NCBI RefSeq assembly: GCF_000190755.2
Contig: NZ_JH109153.1
Location: forward strand, 310,001-374,000
Reading direction: 5' to 3'
DNA length: 64,000 nt
From: Methylobacter tundripaludum SV96
GTDB taxonomy: Bacteria; Pseudomonadota; Gammaproteobacteria; Methylococcales; Methylomonadaceae
Shown here in pieces: positions 8,562 through 17,237 of the stretch; position 1 is the stretch's first letter, and each line of letters starts with the position of its first letter. Made by a program: the position numbers and the translations under genes. The notes beneath the pieces are model-generated. The model saw nothing but the letters and a program-made list of their open reading frames with translations, was not told where the DNA came from and did not search any database.

Positions 8562-8761
8562 CTAAGATTGCACTTCGAAGTTTAATCCATCTTCTTTTAA
8601 AACGTCCTCAAGCGGAATAGTACTTTCATCTTTACGCTCAGCAATGGTAGCCAAGTCTTCAAAGTCTTCTAACAACTCCAGATAATCTGCCATTGGCAAA
8701 ATCACCGACAATTTTTGTCTGTTTGCATTGGTTATGTATTGTGGTTGTGTGGTGTGCTCAT
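8562..8761 (-). pseudogene. Phd/YefM-like antitoxin with a CA-repeat frameshift
   Basis: The reading frame ending at 8562 encodes an antitoxin-like protein (QYITNANRQKLSVILPMADY, then LEDFEDLATIAERKDE, ending in an acidic tail). The natural start appears to be ATG 8761 (ATGAGCACACCA, with GGAGCC upstream and TATAAT at 8796-8801), but that ATG is in another frame and stops after nine codons. Removing one CA from the CACACA stretch would join the two. The alternative TTG start at 8819 lies upstream of the -10 box. Either a broken gene or a phase-variable start. Confidence 0.55.
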
Positions 8762-8795
8762 GGTCTGTCTTGGCTCCTGTTTTCTGTTGCCCCGG

Positions 8796-8801
8796 ATTAT
8801 A
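8796..8801 (-). promoter_or_regulatory. Candidate -10 box of the antitoxin gene
   Basis: Perfect TATAAT on the minus strand, about 35 bp upstream of ATG 8761. No good -35 at 17-bp spacing is visible. It matters because it places the TTG start at 8819 outside the transcript. Confidence 0.45.
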
Positions 8802-8846
8802 CTGCTTTGGGCATAGCAAGAAACGCTTTCAAAATCCATCGTTATT

Positions 8847-9155
8847 TCAATCCAAACGGTTTTCAAGCTTCGCAACCTTATTCATCCGCTCATGAAGAAC
8901 TGCGATAATGCAAGGCCGCTTCCCTTCAGGATGAATATAAAAAATGTAGTGATGCTCGCACCGCGTTACCTGTATTTGAGGGTAGCGTTCAGAGAAGGAA
9001 CGCGAAAAAGACGATCTGTCGGCAATTTCGAGAAAACGTCGCTCAAGCAGTCCCGCATATTGCAAAGACTGATTTTTACCCCACTGCTTCAACGTATAAC
9101 GGGCGATGTCTTTGAGGTCATCTTCTGCTGAAGGAGTTAACTCATAAGGCGGCAT
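8847..9155 (-). CDS. ParE/RelE-family toxin
   Basis: A 102-aa type II toxin. The N-terminal pattern YELTPSAEDDLKDIARYTLKQWG and the C-terminal RCEHHYIFYIHPEGKRPCIIAVLHERM fit the ParE fold; ParE proteins poison DNA gyrase, while RelE relatives cleave mRNA. It starts 4 bp after the stop of the ribbon-helix-helix antitoxin upstream, the usual antitoxin-toxin order. A second, frameshifted antitoxin-like frame follows downstream. Confidence 0.85.
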   Translation of the reverse strand: MPPYELTPSAEDDLKDIARYTLKQWGKNQSLQYAGLLERRFLEIADRSSFSRSFSERYPQIQVTRCEHHYIFYIHPEGKRPCIIAVLHERMNKVAKLENRLD

Positions 9156-9159
9156 TTGG

Positions 9160-9423
9160 TTACTGCATTTCTTCTTGATGAGTTTCCTCGAAAATCTGCT
9201 GTACGGACTTGTTGACGACTCCCCCTTGCTCTGCTGCCTCGATACGCGGCTTCAGGAACGCTTCCAGTTGGCGCAATGCGTCTTCCTCGCTTGCTGCATT
9301 TATTTCCGGCAACGGCTGAAAGACACGTTCCAAGACATAGTCTTTGATGCTCTGCCCCCGCAAAGCCGATACAGCTTTGAGTCGTTGATGTTGTTCCTGA
9401 GTTACTTCGATAGATAGGCGCAT
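9160..9423 (-). CDS. Antitoxin of the ParE-type toxin
   Basis: An 87-aa partner of the downstream toxin. The N-terminal MRLSIEVTQEQHQRLKAVSALRG is a ribbon-helix-helix type DNA-binding segment; the acidic C-terminal part would wrap the toxin. ATG 9423 is chosen because GGAGAAATTT precedes it; the longer frame upstream lacks a ribosome site. Such proteins usually repress their own operon. Confidence 0.8.
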   Translation of the reverse strand: MRLSIEVTQEQHQRLKAVSALRGQSIKDYVLERVFQPLPEINAASEEDALRQLEAFLKPRIEAAEQGGVVNKSVQQIFEETHQEEMQ

Positions 9424-9574
9424 AAATTTCTCCTTCCAGACTTCGTGGTTTAAACAGCATAACATTGAAAACAACAAAACCACAAATGTACATTTGTGCA
9501 GCGCAATGTATGCTTCGGCCTCTATGTTTACCGTACATCGTCGTTATTGCCTTTGTAATACCTCTTCTCCATTT

Positions 9575-9590
9575 TGTAAGCTTTGCTACA
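9575..9590 (+). promoter_or_regulatory. NifA upstream activator site of nifE
   Basis: TGTAAGCTTTGCTACA fits TGT-N10-ACA exactly. It lies about 60 bp upstream of the -24 box, closer than the usual ~100 bp. It differs at only one base from the NifA site at 47781-47796. Confidence 0.8.
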
Positions 9591-9634
9591 AGCCAATCCC
9601 ATACAAAATACAACAATTTCAATGCCATACAAAA

Positions 9635-9650
9635 TGGCACAACGATTGCT
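9635..9650 (+). promoter_or_regulatory. Sigma54 promoter of nifE
   Basis: TGGCAC-AACGA-TTGCT: full match to the -24/-12 consensus, with GG and GC ten bases apart. Transcription should begin near 9661, giving a leader of about 24 nt before nifE. Confidence 0.9.
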
Positions 9651-9684
9651 TTAGCTTAATCAAACAAAGCTATTGGTCAAGCCG

Positions 9685-11181
9685 ATGAAATCAACTAAAG
9701 ACATTGCCGCGCTGCTGGACGAACCTGCCTGTGAGCATAACAAGAAGGAAAAATCCGGTTGCGCCAAACCCAAACCCGGCGCTTCTGCAGGCGGCTGCGC
9801 TTTTGACGGTGCGCAGATTGCATTGCTGCCGATTGCCGATGTCGCGCATATCGTCCACGGGCCGATTGCTTGTGCGGGCAGTTCCTGGGACAACCGGGGC
9901 ACGCGCTCTTCCGGAGCGGATTTATACCGCATCGGCATGACCACCGATTTGACTGAGCAGGACATCGTGATGGGACGCTCGGAAAAACGCTTGTTCCATG
10001 CCATCAAGCAAGCGATAGATACTTACTCACCGCCCGCCGTGTTTATTTACAACACCTGCGTCCCGGCCTTGGTCGGTGATGACATTAACGCGGTGTGCAA
10101 GTCCGCCCAGGAGCGCTGGGGCGTTCCGGTGGTGCCGATTGATTCTGCCGGATTTTACGGCACCAAGAATCTGGGCAACCGCATTGCCGGCGACGCCATG
10201 GTTAATCATGTGATCGGCACCCGCGATCCCGACCCCTTGCCGTTAACCGTTCAACGCGCGGAAATAAAGATCCATGACGTTAACCTGATCGGCGAATACA
10301 ACATCGCCGGTGAGTTCTGGCATGTGTTGCCGCTGTTCGATGAACTGGGTCTGCGCATCTTATGCACACTGTCCGGCGATGCGCGGTTCCGCGAAGTGCA
10401 AACCATGCACAAAGCCGAAGTCAATATGATGGTTTGCTCGAAAGCGATGATCAACGTCGCTCGTAAATTACAACAAAAGTACGGCACGCCGTGGTTTGAA
10501 GGCAGTTACTACGGCATTACCGACACCAGCCAATCGTTAAGAGATTTCGCCAAAGTGCTTAACGATGCCGACTTAACAGAACGCACCGAGGCGCTGATAC
10601 AGCGCGAAGAAACCCGGATCAGGAAAGAACTGGAGCCGTGGAAAGCGCGCCTGAAAGGCAAACGGGTGTTGCTGTTTACCGGCGGCGTAAAAAGCTGGTC
10701 GGTGATTTCCGCGTTGCAGGATTTGGGCATGGTGGTGGTTGCGACCGGCACCAAAAAATCCACCGAAGAAGACAAGGCCAGAATCCGTGAATTGATGGGC
10801 GAAGATACGGTGATGATCGACGACGGCAGCCCAAGAGCATTGCTGAAAATCGTCCATGACTACAAGGCCGACATCCTGATCGCCGGCGGTCGCAACATGT
10901 ACACCGCGTTGAAAGCCAAGGTTCCGTTTTTGGATATTAACCAGGAACGCGAATTCGGTTATGAAGGCTACCAAGGCATGCTGGAGCTGGTGCGCCAACT
11001 GGCATTGACGATTGAAAGCCCGGTATGGGAGGCGGTTAGAGCGCCTGCGCCGTGGAAAGTCAAAAATAAGGAAAAAAGCTTATTTGAATCCCCTCATCCC
11101 AACCTTCTCCCTCAGGGAGAAGGAGCTCCCACTCTTAATTCAGCAGTATCAAATATTGACGAGGAGGCGAGCAATGGCTGA
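9685..11181 (+). CDS. nifE: FeMo-cofactor scaffold protein NifE
   Basis: NifE with NifN forms the NifD/NifK-like scaffold on which NifB-co matures to FeMo-co. ATG 9685 is used; an in-frame TTG at 9673 is less likely. Conserved stretches include [40 protein letters not shown] and [15 protein letters not shown]. The 498-aa length is longer than usual (about 460-475). The excess is the C-terminal tail after APAPWKVK, encoded by a dispersed palindromic repeat (11090-11126). The stop overlaps nifN by 8 bp (ATGGCTGA). Confidence 0.97.
   Translation: MKSTKDIAALLDEPACEHNKKEKSGCAKPKPGASAGGCAFDGAQIALLPIADVAHIVHGPIACAGSSWDNRGTRSSGADLYRIGMTTDLTEQDIVMGRSEKRLFHAIKQAIDTYSPPAVFIYNTCVPALVGDDINAVCKSAQERWGVPVVPIDSAGFYGTKNLGNRIAGDAMVNHVIGTRDPDPLPLTVQRAEIKIHDVNLIGEYNIAGEFWHVLPLFDELGLRILCTLSGDARFREVQTMHKAEVNMMVCSKAMINVARKLQQKYGTPWFEGSYYGITDTSQSLRDFAKVLNDADLTERTEALIQREETRIRKELEPWKARLKGKRVLLFTGGVKSWSVISALQDLGMVVVATGTKKSTEEDKARIRELMGEDTVMIDDGSPRALLKIVHDYKADILIAGGRNMYTALKAKVPFLDINQEREFGYEGYQGMLELVRQLALTIESPVWEAVRAPAPWKVKNKEKSLFESPHPNLLPQGEGAPTLNSAVSNIDEEASNG
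11090..11126. repeat. Palindromic repeat inside the 3' end of nifE
   Basis: The segment CCCCTCATCCCAACCTTCTCC followed by CTCAGGGAGAAGGAG is a copy of an intergenic repeat; a near-identical inverted copy is at 32790-32830. In nifE it is translated as [14 protein letters not shown], extending the protein. Confidence 0.8.
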
Positions 11182-12571
11182 CATCCTGAAAAGAAACAAA
11201 GCGCTATCGGTCAATCCGCTGAAAGCCAGCCAACCGATAGGCGGCTCGCTGGCGACATTGGGTTTTAATCGCGCCATGCCGATGCTGCACGGCTCGCAAG
11301 GCTGCACCGCATTTGCCAAAGTGTTTTTTGTACGCCACTTCAGGGAACCTATTCCGTTGCAAAGTACGGCAATGGATCAAGGCAGTTCGGTGATGGGAGC
11401 GGACGAAAATGTGCGCGAGGGCATTCTTACCATTGCCGAAAAATCCCGCCCTGCCCTGATTACTATTTTGACTACCGGTTTGGCAGAAACACAAGGCGCT
11501 GATGTACACCGGAATGTCAGGGAATTTAGGGAAGCTAATCCGGAATTTGCCGATATTGCAGTTGTCGCGGTTAATACCCCGGATTTTACCGGCAGCGTCG
11601 AAACCGGTTTTGCGGCGACTCTGACTGAAATTATTCGCGCTTTGGTACCGGATGCCAAGGAGGCCGGAACTTATCCCGGCAAACGAAAGCGCCAGGTCAA
11701 TGTCCTGGTCAATTACATGCTGACACCAGGCGATCTCGAAGCGCTTCGGGATATTTTCGAGCAATTCCAGCTCAGGCCGGTTTTCGTACCGGATATTTCC
11801 GATTCGCTGGACGGCTGTTTGACCGATGAAGATTTCAGCCCTGTCACTATCGGCGGCACCCTGATATCTGAAATGGCGACGCTCGGCGATGCGCTGGCGA
11901 CGGTGGTTATCGGCCCATCGCTAACCAAAGCGGCGGAATTGCTGGAACAAAAAACCGGCGTACCGACCTATGCCCTCGATCATCTTTACGGCTTGAAAGC
12001 CAATGATGCATTGATTTCCGCATTGGCTGAAATCAGCGGTCACGATGTGCCTGAGCGCATTGAACGGCAGCGCTCGCAGTTACAGGACGCCATGCTCGAC
12101 ACGCATTTTATGCTCGGCCAATTACGTATCGCCATTGCCGCCGATGCGGATTTACTGAATGCGTTTGTCGATCAGGTTCAGGAAATGGGTGCGGAAGTCG
12201 TTGCCGCGGTCACTTCCTGCAACGTGCCGCTGTTGGCGCGAATCCCCGTCGCCAGCATCAAAATAGGCGACCTTGAAGACATGGAATTGATCGGCAAAGC
12301 CAACAAGGTGCAACTGGTGATCGGCAATTCTCACGCTGTCGATACCGCCGAACGGCTGGGCACGCCTATTTTGAGAGCCGGGTTCCCGTTGTACGACATT
12401 ATCGGCGGCTACCAGAAAACCTGGATCGGTTATCGCGGCTCCCGGCAAACGCTGTTTGATCTGGCCAACCTGGTCATCAATTTTTCGCATGAAGAAATTC
12501 CGATTTACCGCTCGGTGTACGCCCAAAAACCCGCCAGCGAACTAACAGACTACCCGCTGTCATGTCATTAA
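11174..12571 (+). CDS. nifN: FeMo-cofactor scaffold protein NifN
   Basis: Partner of NifE in the alpha2beta2 scaffold for FeMo-co assembly, related to NifK. 465 aa, normal length. Conserved N-terminus: [22 protein letters not shown] and [11 protein letters not shown]; the C-terminal part [27 protein letters not shown] is typical. ATG 11174 follows GAGGAGGCGAGCA and overlaps the nifE stop, so translation is coupled. nifX begins 44 bp downstream. Confidence 0.97.
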   Translation: MADILKRNKALSVNPLKASQPIGGSLATLGFNRAMPMLHGSQGCTAFAKVFFVRHFREPIPLQSTAMDQGSSVMGADENVREGILTIAEKSRPALITILTTGLAETQGADVHRNVREFREANPEFADIAVVAVNTPDFTGSVETGFAATLTEIIRALVPDAKEAGTYPGKRKRQVNVLVNYMLTPGDLEALRDIFEQFQLRPVFVPDISDSLDGCLTDEDFSPVTIGGTLISEMATLGDALATVVIGPSLTKAAELLEQKTGVPTYALDHLYGLKANDALISALAEISGHDVPERIERQRSQLQDAMLDTHFMLGQLRIAIAADADLLNAFVDQVQEMGAEVVAAVTSCNVPLLARIPVASIKIGDLEDMELIGKANKVQLVIGNSHAVDTAERLGTPILRAGFPLYDIIGGYQKTWIGYRGSRQTLFDLANLVINFSHEEIPIYRSVYAQKPASELTDYPLSCH

Positions 12572-12615
12572 CAAGACGCATGCACATAGTGCAAAGCACT
12601 GATGAGAGGAAGTTT

Positions 12616-13047
12616 ATGGAAACCGCATTAAAAATAGCGTTTGCCACGACCGATATGGAAACGGTAAACCAACATTTCGGCTCGGCCAAATCCTTCGCGA
12701 TTTATGCGGTGGATATGGACGACGCGCAATTGCTGGAAGCCGCCCAATTCGGCGAACTCAGCCAGGACGGCAATGAAGATAAGCTGTCGGTCAAGATCGA
12801 ATTACTGGATGGCTGTGCGGCGGTGTATTGCCAAGCCATTGGCGGTTCGGCCATTAACCAACTGATCACCAAAAACATACAGCCGGTCAAGGTCCATGAA
12901 GGCGGCAAGATTAAAGACCTGATCGTTGACCTGCAAAATGAGATGAAAGCTGGGCCCTCCAGTTGGCTGGCAAAGGCGATTAATCAGCATAAGAGTCCCG
13001 ATCCTCAGCGCTTTAATCAAATGGAAGATGAAGGCTGGGATGAGTGA
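12616..13047 (+). CDS. nifX: FeMo-cofactor biosynthesis protein NifX
   Basis: A 143-aa carrier that binds NifB-co and VK-cluster during FeMo-co assembly. It shows the family fold: IAFATTDMETVNQHFGSAKSF and the AIGGSAINQLI loop. ATG 12616 is preceded by GAGAGGAAGTTT. It is normally followed directly by the DUF269 gene; here an insertion sequence lies between them. Confidence 0.96.
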   Translation: METALKIAFATTDMETVNQHFGSAKSFAIYAVDMDDAQLLEAAQFGELSQDGNEDKLSVKIELLDGCAAVYCQAIGGSAINQLITKNIQPVKVHEGGKIKDLIVDLQNEMKAGPSSWLAKAINQHKSPDPQRFNQMEDEGWDE

Positions 13048-13062
13048 TATTTCATCAACGCC

Positions 13063-13158
13063 GGGCGGGGCATGTTGCCCCGTCCGAAACGTTTAGCGTA
13101 ACCACTTTGCTTTGGTATATAGCGGAAACGTTAGGAACGGGGTTGCAAACCCCGTCCC
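13063..13158. repeat. Two hairpins after nifX
   Basis: Palindromes GGGGC-ATGTT-GCCCC (13067-13081) and ACGGGGTT-GC-AAACCCCGT (13137-13155) lie between nifX and the insertion sequence. They look like an older REP-type element, now flanking the IS on its left. They may act as mRNA-stabilising or terminating hairpins. Confidence 0.55.
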
Positions 13159-13160
13159 GC

Positions 13161-14725
13161 CTAGGAGACTGTCGGATTTAGCAGTGCAAAAAGTGTTAAA
13201 ATAACCCTATCGAAACACCAAATCAAAAAACAAAAATGGCTACCCAATTCATCCTGATTGATCGCGATACCCCCTACATTCTGCCCCCGTGTGTTCAGGA
13301 TTATTTGCCTGAAGATCATATGGCCCGTTTTGTTGTCGAGATTGTCGATCAACTGGATTTACGGACGCTATCAGCCGTCTATGCGGGCAAAGGAAAGCGC
13401 CCCTATCATCCGGCGATGCTGTTGGCGTTGCTGTTCTACGGTTACGCGACCGGCGTATTTTCCAGTCGCAAACTGGAGAAAGCCACTCATGACTCGATGG
13501 CCTTTAAATACATCTGCGCCAACGAAAACCCAGATCACGACACCATCAACAGCTTTCGCAAGCGCTTTGGCAAAGAGATCGAAAGCCTATTTGTCGAGAT
13601 ATTGGTACTTGCACAAACCTTGGGGCTGCTTAAGCTGGGTACGGTGAGCCTGGACGGCACCAAGATTAAAGCCAATGCCAGCAAGCATAAAGCCTTGAGC
13701 TGGGATTACGCCAATCAACTGGAAGCCCAGTTCAAACAGGAAGTTGAAACCTTGATGAAACTGGCTGAAGCCGCCGACAATTCCCCGCTTCCAGAAGACA
13801 TGGATGTACCCAAGGAACTCAAACGCCGCCAAGACCGTTTAGCAGTGATTGCCAAAGCCAAACAGGAAATCCAGGCCCGTGCCAAGGCGCGTTACGCGCA
13901 AGAAAAGGCCGAGTATGACGAAAAGCAGGCTAAGCGTGAACAACACCTGAGTGAAACCGGCAAGAAAATGGGCGGCAAAGCCCCCCAAGCGCCTACCGAT
14001 GCGCCTCAAGGTAAAGATCAAGTCAGCCTGACCGATGAAGAGTCCCGCATCATGCCGACCCCTAATGGTTTTGAACAAGCCTATAACGCCCAAGCCAGTG
14101 TTGATATTGCCACCCACCTGATCGTTGCTCATCACATCACCCAACACACCAACGACAAACAAGAAATCGAACCGGCCTTAGCCAAACTGGAACAGCTCCC
14201 GGAATGCTTGGGGAGTGTTGACAACCTGTTGGCCGACACCGGCTACTTCAGCCAAGCCAATGTAAAGGCGTGTGCTGATGCAAAGATAAAACCGTACATC
14301 GCCCAAAAGCGGCAAAGCCATAACCAAGCCCTTGACGCCCGGTTTCAGCATCAGCCGGAAATAGGCGAAAGCACCTTACCGCCGGTTGAGGCCATGACCC
14401 ATCGCTTAACAACCAAAGCGGGCAAAGCACTCTACGGCAAGCGAAAATCTACTGTCGAAACCGTGTTTGGCATCATTAAACACGTCCAGGGATTCAGGCA
14501 ATTCCAGCTTCGAGGCCTGGAATCCGTCCAAAGTGAATGGAATTTAGTCTGTATAGGCTGGAATTTAAAAAGAATGCATGTATTAAGAGGGTGAGAGAGG
14601 AAAAAGAGCATTGAGCTGCCCATAAAACAGAACTATGGGCATTAAAAATCCCAATAAACCACTTTTTTAAATTTTAATCGTGATTAAGTGGGGAGGCTCG
14701 CTCTATTAATCCGACAGCCTCCTAG
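13161..14725 (+). mobile_element. IS1182-type insertion sequence between nifX and DUF269
   Basis: About 1.56 kb with one transposase gene. Ends are inverted repeats: left CTAGGAGACTGTCGGATT at 13161 and, read inward on the other strand, CTAGGAGGCTGTCGGATT at 14725, with one mismatch. CTAG at the tips is palindromic, so it may be a 4-bp target duplication or part of the repeat. The IS sits between nifX and the nifX-associated DUF269 gene, genes that are adjacent in other diazotrophs. The transposase frame is intact, so insertion looks recent. Confidence 0.92.
13236..14594 (+). CDS. IS1182 family transposase
   Basis: A 452-aa DDE transposase. The N-terminal DUF772 region (YLPEDHMARFVVEIVDQLDL, PYHPAMLLALLFYGYATG, DHDTINSFRKRF) is followed by LDGTKIKANASKH (first catalytic Asp), a charged coiled-coil insert (about residues 165-255), the core NGFEQAYNAQASVD and LADTGYFS (second Asp), and the C-terminal RKSTVETVFGIIKHVQGFRQF (catalytic Glu). 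It looks complete and in frame. ATG 13236 lies about 75 bp inside the left end. Confidence 0.95.
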   Translation: MATQFILIDRDTPYILPPCVQDYLPEDHMARFVVEIVDQLDLRTLSAVYAGKGKRPYHPAMLLALLFYGYATGVFSSRKLEKATHDSMAFKYICANENPDHDTINSFRKRFGKEIESLFVEILVLAQTLGLLKLGTVSLDGTKIKANASKHKALSWDYANQLEAQFKQEVETLMKLAEAADNSPLPEDMDVPKELKRRQDRLAVIAKAKQEIQARAKARYAQEKAEYDEKQAKREQHLSETGKKMGGKAPQAPTDAPQGKDQVSLTDEESRIMPTPNGFEQAYNAQASVDIATHLIVAHHITQHTNDKQEIEPALAKLEQLPECLGSVDNLLADTGYFSQANVKACADAKIKPYIAQKRQSHNQALDARFQHQPEIGESTLPPVEAMTHRLTTKAGKALYGKRKSTVETVFGIIKHVQGFRQFQLRGLESVQSEWNLVCIGWNLKRMHVLRG

Positions 14726-14782
14726 GGGTAGCATATAGAAATGCATGTTGCTTAAACACGGGACGCGGCGCGTCCGACACCG

Positions 14783-14809
14783 CATTCCCACGCAGCGCGT
14801 GGGAACGAG
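14783..14809. repeat. Palindromic repeat TTCCCACGC...GCGTGGGAA
   Basis: CATTCCCACGCAGCGCGTGGGAACGAG, one copy of a family also found at 34183, 43484, 55352 and 55470. It lies just upstream of the DUF269 gene and downstream of the IS. Confidence 0.75.
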
Positions 14810-14840
14810 AATAAATTTATCACTTAACGGAGAAATAAAC

Positions 14841-15314
14841 ATGGCCATTGCTGCATTAGTCGTACAAGAAGACGATACCAATCTAGGTTCCGACATCGTC
14901 AAAGACATGATCAAACAATTACGCGCGATTGATACTTACGATACCTATGAAGGTTGGTCGGAAGCAAAAATCATCGACCCTATCGTGCTGACCAAAGAAC
15001 GCAAAAAGAACATCCCGGTGATCGGCGATCCTGATGAAATCACCATTGCCCGCTTAAAAGCCTATTACAACTCATTGGCGACGCTGATTGAGAAAAAAAC
15101 CGGCCTGATGGCTGCACCGATGGTTCATCTCAGCCACGAAGGCTTTGGCCGCGCGTTAATCATGGTCGGCAAGCTGATTGTGGTCGATAAAATCTTGCGC
15201 GATACCCATCGTTTCGGCTTCTCAAGCCTGGAAGACCTGCGCGAAAAAAGCGACCAAACCATCGAAAAAGCGCTGGGATTAATCGAAAAATACAATGCGG
15301 CTGCAACCGACTAA
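14841..15314 (+). CDS. NifX-associated nitrogen fixation protein (DUF269)
   Basis: A 157-aa protein of the DUF269 family, nearly always encoded after nifX. Typical sequence: FVKDMIKQLRAIDTYDTY-like segment, KAYYNSLATLIEKKTG, and GKLIVVDKILRDTHRFGF. Function is unresolved; context points to FeMo-co synthesis or electron transfer. ATG 14841 follows ACGGAGAAATAAAC. The IS upstream separates it from the nifE promoter, so its expression may depend on read-through or an unseen promoter. Confidence 0.93.
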   Translation: MAIAALVVQEDDTNLGSDIVKDMIKQLRAIDTYDTYEGWSEAKIIDPIVLTKERKKNIPVIGDPDEITIARLKAYYNSLATLIEKKTGLMAAPMVHLSHEGFGRALIMVGKLIVVDKILRDTHRFGFSSLEDLREKSDQTIEKALGLIEKYNAAATD

Positions 15315-15324
15315 GGAGGCGCTT

Positions 15325-15537
15325 ATGTCTGAAGAATTGAAAAAACTGGAAAAAGAAGTCAAAAAGACCAAACGCTTGGCCAATGAGCAAGCGATGGTAT
15401 TGCATGACCTAATTGAAGACAGCTTGCCCGAAGGATACGGTGATCTGCTGGGTATCGCCCAAGCGACTTACGATGCCTGCAAAGCCTGGGATGAAGCCAA
15501 CCAAAAACTAATTGCCGCGCAAACTGAAGCGGCCTGA
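15325..15537 (+). CDS. CCE_0567-like metalloprotein (DUF683)
   Basis: A 70-aa, two-helix protein of the DUF683 family found after the DUF269 gene in many nif clusters. The N-terminal helix is Lys/Glu rich ([19 protein letters not shown]), followed by [17 protein letters not shown] and a second helix. A cyanobacterial relative binds metal. GGAGGCGCTT gives a clear ribosome site 10 bp after the previous stop. Precise role unknown. Confidence 0.9.
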   Translation: MSEELKKLEKEVKKTKRLANEQAMVLHDLIEDSLPEGYGDLLGIAQATYDACKAWDEANQKLIAAQTEAA

Positions 15538-15551
15538 GCAGGAGAATAGCC

Positions 15552-15869
15552 ATGTCTGATTTTGTAACCGGCGTTACCTTTGGCGGCACGGAGTGGACGC
15601 CCGCTTACGTCACCGACATCAATCAAAAAACCTGCATCGGTTGCGGCCGCTGCTTTAAAGTCTGCCCGCGCGATGTTTTCGATTTGGTGGAAAAAGCCGA
15701 AGCCCTCGACCCGGATGACTTTGATGACGATTACGGCGATTTTGAAGACGATGACGACAACAGCATGGTCATGAGTTTAAAGAACAAACTCGATTGCATC
15801 GGCTGCGAAGCGTGCTCCAAAGTGTGCCCAAAAAGCTGTTTTACCCACGAACATAAACAAGCTGCGTAA
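15552..15869 (+). CDS. fdxB: Nif-specific ferredoxin III (FdxB)
   Basis: A 105-residue 2[4Fe-4S] ferredoxin. Motif one is [12 protein letters not shown], motif two [12 protein letters not shown]. Between them is an acidic insert very rich in Asp (about residues 50-72), a mark of FdxB-type proteins. It likely carries electrons for nitrogenase or FeMo-co assembly. It is tightly linked to the DUF683 gene (14 bp). Confidence 0.93.
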   Translation: MSDFVTGVTFGGTEWTPAYVTDINQKTCIGCGRCFKVCPRDVFDLVEKAEALDPDDFDDDYGDFEDDDDNSMVMSLKNKLDCIGCEACSKVCPKSCFTHEHKQAA

Positions 15870-15888
15870 AGGCTCAGCCATCAATCGC

Positions 15889-16000
15889 AATGGAACGCTG
15901 ATGACGCAGATGAATATGATGAACACAGATAAAATCTTATTTAATCATAATTATCAGCGTCGCCTAGAGGCGCCTACTTTTGGCATCTGCGTTCCATTTT
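15889..16000. repeat. Dispersed repeat, copy 1 (aacgcagatga family)
   Basis: Imperfect palindrome of about 110 bp: GGAACGCTGATGACGCAGATG at the left and GGCATCTGCGTTCC at the right, with AATCATAATTATCAGCG inside. A second, diverged copy is at 42014-42152. It lies between fdxB and the 2Fe-2S ferredoxin gene. Confidence 0.65.
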
Positions 16001-16037
16001 CTAACCGCTGAATAATTTTTTTAAAAGGATCACAATC

Positions 16038-16361
16038 ATGCCCAGACCCGAAAAACATGTATTTGTATGCACCCAAAACCGTCCGCAGGGACATCCCAGG
16101 GGTTCCTGCGCCAGCAGCGGTTGCGCCGAAATCATGAATGAATTCATGAACGAAATTCAAGCCCGCAACCTGTTTGAAAAAATCGCCCTGACCAACACCG
16201 GCTGCATGGGGCCTTGCATGATGGGTCCCAGCGTTCTGGTTTACCCTGAAGGGATTATGTACGGCAAGCTGAAAAAAGATGACGTAAAAACCATCATCGA
16301 GCAGCATCTGCTCGGCGGCGAACCGGTTGCCGAGCTGATGGTTCCTGCCGAGATCTGGTAA
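16038..16361 (+). CDS. [2Fe-2S] ferredoxin, Shethna/thioredoxin-like
   Basis: A 107-aa protein of the thioredoxin-fold [2Fe-2S] ferredoxin family (Shethna-type, known from Azotobacter nif clusters). Cluster cysteines: CTQNRPQGHPRGSC near the N-terminus and TGCMGPCMMGP. The C-terminal YGKLKKDDVKTIIEQHLLGG is typical. Possible role in electron transfer or in protecting nitrogenase from oxygen, by family analogy. It is followed immediately by a TPR-like gene. Confidence 0.9.
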   Translation: MPRPEKHVFVCTQNRPQGHPRGSCASSGCAEIMNEFMNEIQARNLFEKIALTNTGCMGPCMMGPSVLVYPEGIMYGKLKKDDVKTIIEQHLLGGEPVAELMVPAEIW

Positions 16362-16393
16362 TGGGCTCAGTTGCGTTTGTAGAGGAACGGGTG

Positions 16394-16861
16394 ATGTTTA
16401 GCCCGAATATGCCCAACGAAGTTAATAATCTTCTGCAAGCGGCGGTCGCCGCAAGCTCGGTTGACCCGAGCCGCGCGGAAAACCTGTTTTTACAAGCGCA
16501 ATCGCTGGACAGCCATTGTTTGCAAACCTATTTTGCGCTGTATAAGTTTTATTTTTTTCAAAAGCGTCTCGTTGATGCGGAACGGATTGTTTTGGCAGGT
16601 CTGGAAGAGGCGGCAAAACAAGGCGGCTTTCCCAACGACTATCGTAGACTGGTTCAAAGCCGGCCAGAATGGAACTTGTATGCCAATGACAGCACCTTGT
16701 TTTATTTGTACACACTGAAGGCCTTAGCATTTATCAAGCTCAGGCAAGGTTTTACCACTGACGCGCAGCTTGTTTTGTCGCACCTGCAACAACTGGACCC
16801 CAAAGACCTTTCGGGCGCGTCGGTCATTATGGATTTAGCCGCGGGGATTACCGAGTCATGA
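16394..16861 (+). CDS. TPR-like nif-linked protein (paralogue 1)
   Basis: A 155-aa all-helical protein with tetratricopeptide-like character (LFLQAQSLDSHCLQTYFALYKFYFFQKRLVDAERIVL). ATG 16394 has the better ribosome site (GAGGAACGGGTG); an upstream ATG at 16361 would overlap the ferredoxin stop. A clear paralogue at 42141-42656 shares the pattern L..Y.L.P..L....AL..FY.YQ.RL..A and LY.YTLKA..F...R. Partner proteins are unknown. The downstream gene overlaps by ATGA. Confidence 0.75.
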   Translation: MFSPNMPNEVNNLLQAAVAASSVDPSRAENLFLQAQSLDSHCLQTYFALYKFYFFQKRLVDAERIVLAGLEEAAKQGGFPNDYRRLVQSRPEWNLYANDSTLFYLYTLKALAFIKLRQGFTTDAQLVLSHLQQLDPKDLSGASVIMDLAAGITES

Positions 16862-17232
16862 ATTTATCCGAACACATCGCTATAAACCGTCAGCTGGCTG
16901 AATGCGTCTGTCAGCGGCTGACTGAAGAAATCAACGAACTGGGTTTTACTGAAGCGGACATTCGTCACTATCCGCGCTACGATGATGCCGATTTTGTACT
17001 CATCAAAGACCCTTATGCCGGAGCGGATAACTTAGCCTGCTATTGGTACGATGAGCCTAAAAAACAGCGCATCGGCAGGCTTCAGTTCAATAGCGACGGC
17101 ACCTTTTACGCAGAGTACGATGTCGTCAAGCCGCATCCGACCAAGACCCGTCGCTTTGTCGAGGGCGTCACCGCCTGGGGCAAAGCCGAACAGATTAAAT
17201 CCGAAGCCAAGTTGCTGGAAATGCCCGAATAG
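16858..17232 (+). CDS. nif-linked conserved hypothetical protein
   Basis: A 124-aa soluble protein; its ATG overlaps the previous stop (ATGA). No known motif: the N-terminal half is helical, and the middle RIGRLQFNSDGTFYAEYDVVKPHPTKTRRFVEGVTAWG looks like beta strands. Its position in the fdxB operon suggests a nif-related role, but none can be assigned. Confidence 0.72.
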   Translation: MNLSEHIAINRQLAECVCQRLTEEINELGFTEADIRHYPRYDDADFVLIKDPYAGADNLACYWYDEPKKQRIGRLQFNSDGTFYAEYDVVKPHPTKTRRFVEGVTAWGKAEQIKSEAKLLEMPE

Positions 17233-17237
17233 CCGCT

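Larger units (their letters stand above)
9424..9684. other. Divergent intergenic region holding the nifE promoter
   Basis: This 261-bp region separates the minus-strand antitoxin from plus-strand nifE. It carries a perfect NifA site at 9575-9590 and a sigma54 -24/-12 element at 9635-9650. The half next to the antitoxin gene contains no recognised element apart from weak AT-rich stretches. Confidence 0.7.

Noticed and set aside
16361-16393. Upstream ATG start for the TPR-like gene
   Set aside because: Would overlap the ferredoxin stop and lacks a ribosome site; ATG 16394 has GAGGAAC at good distance.
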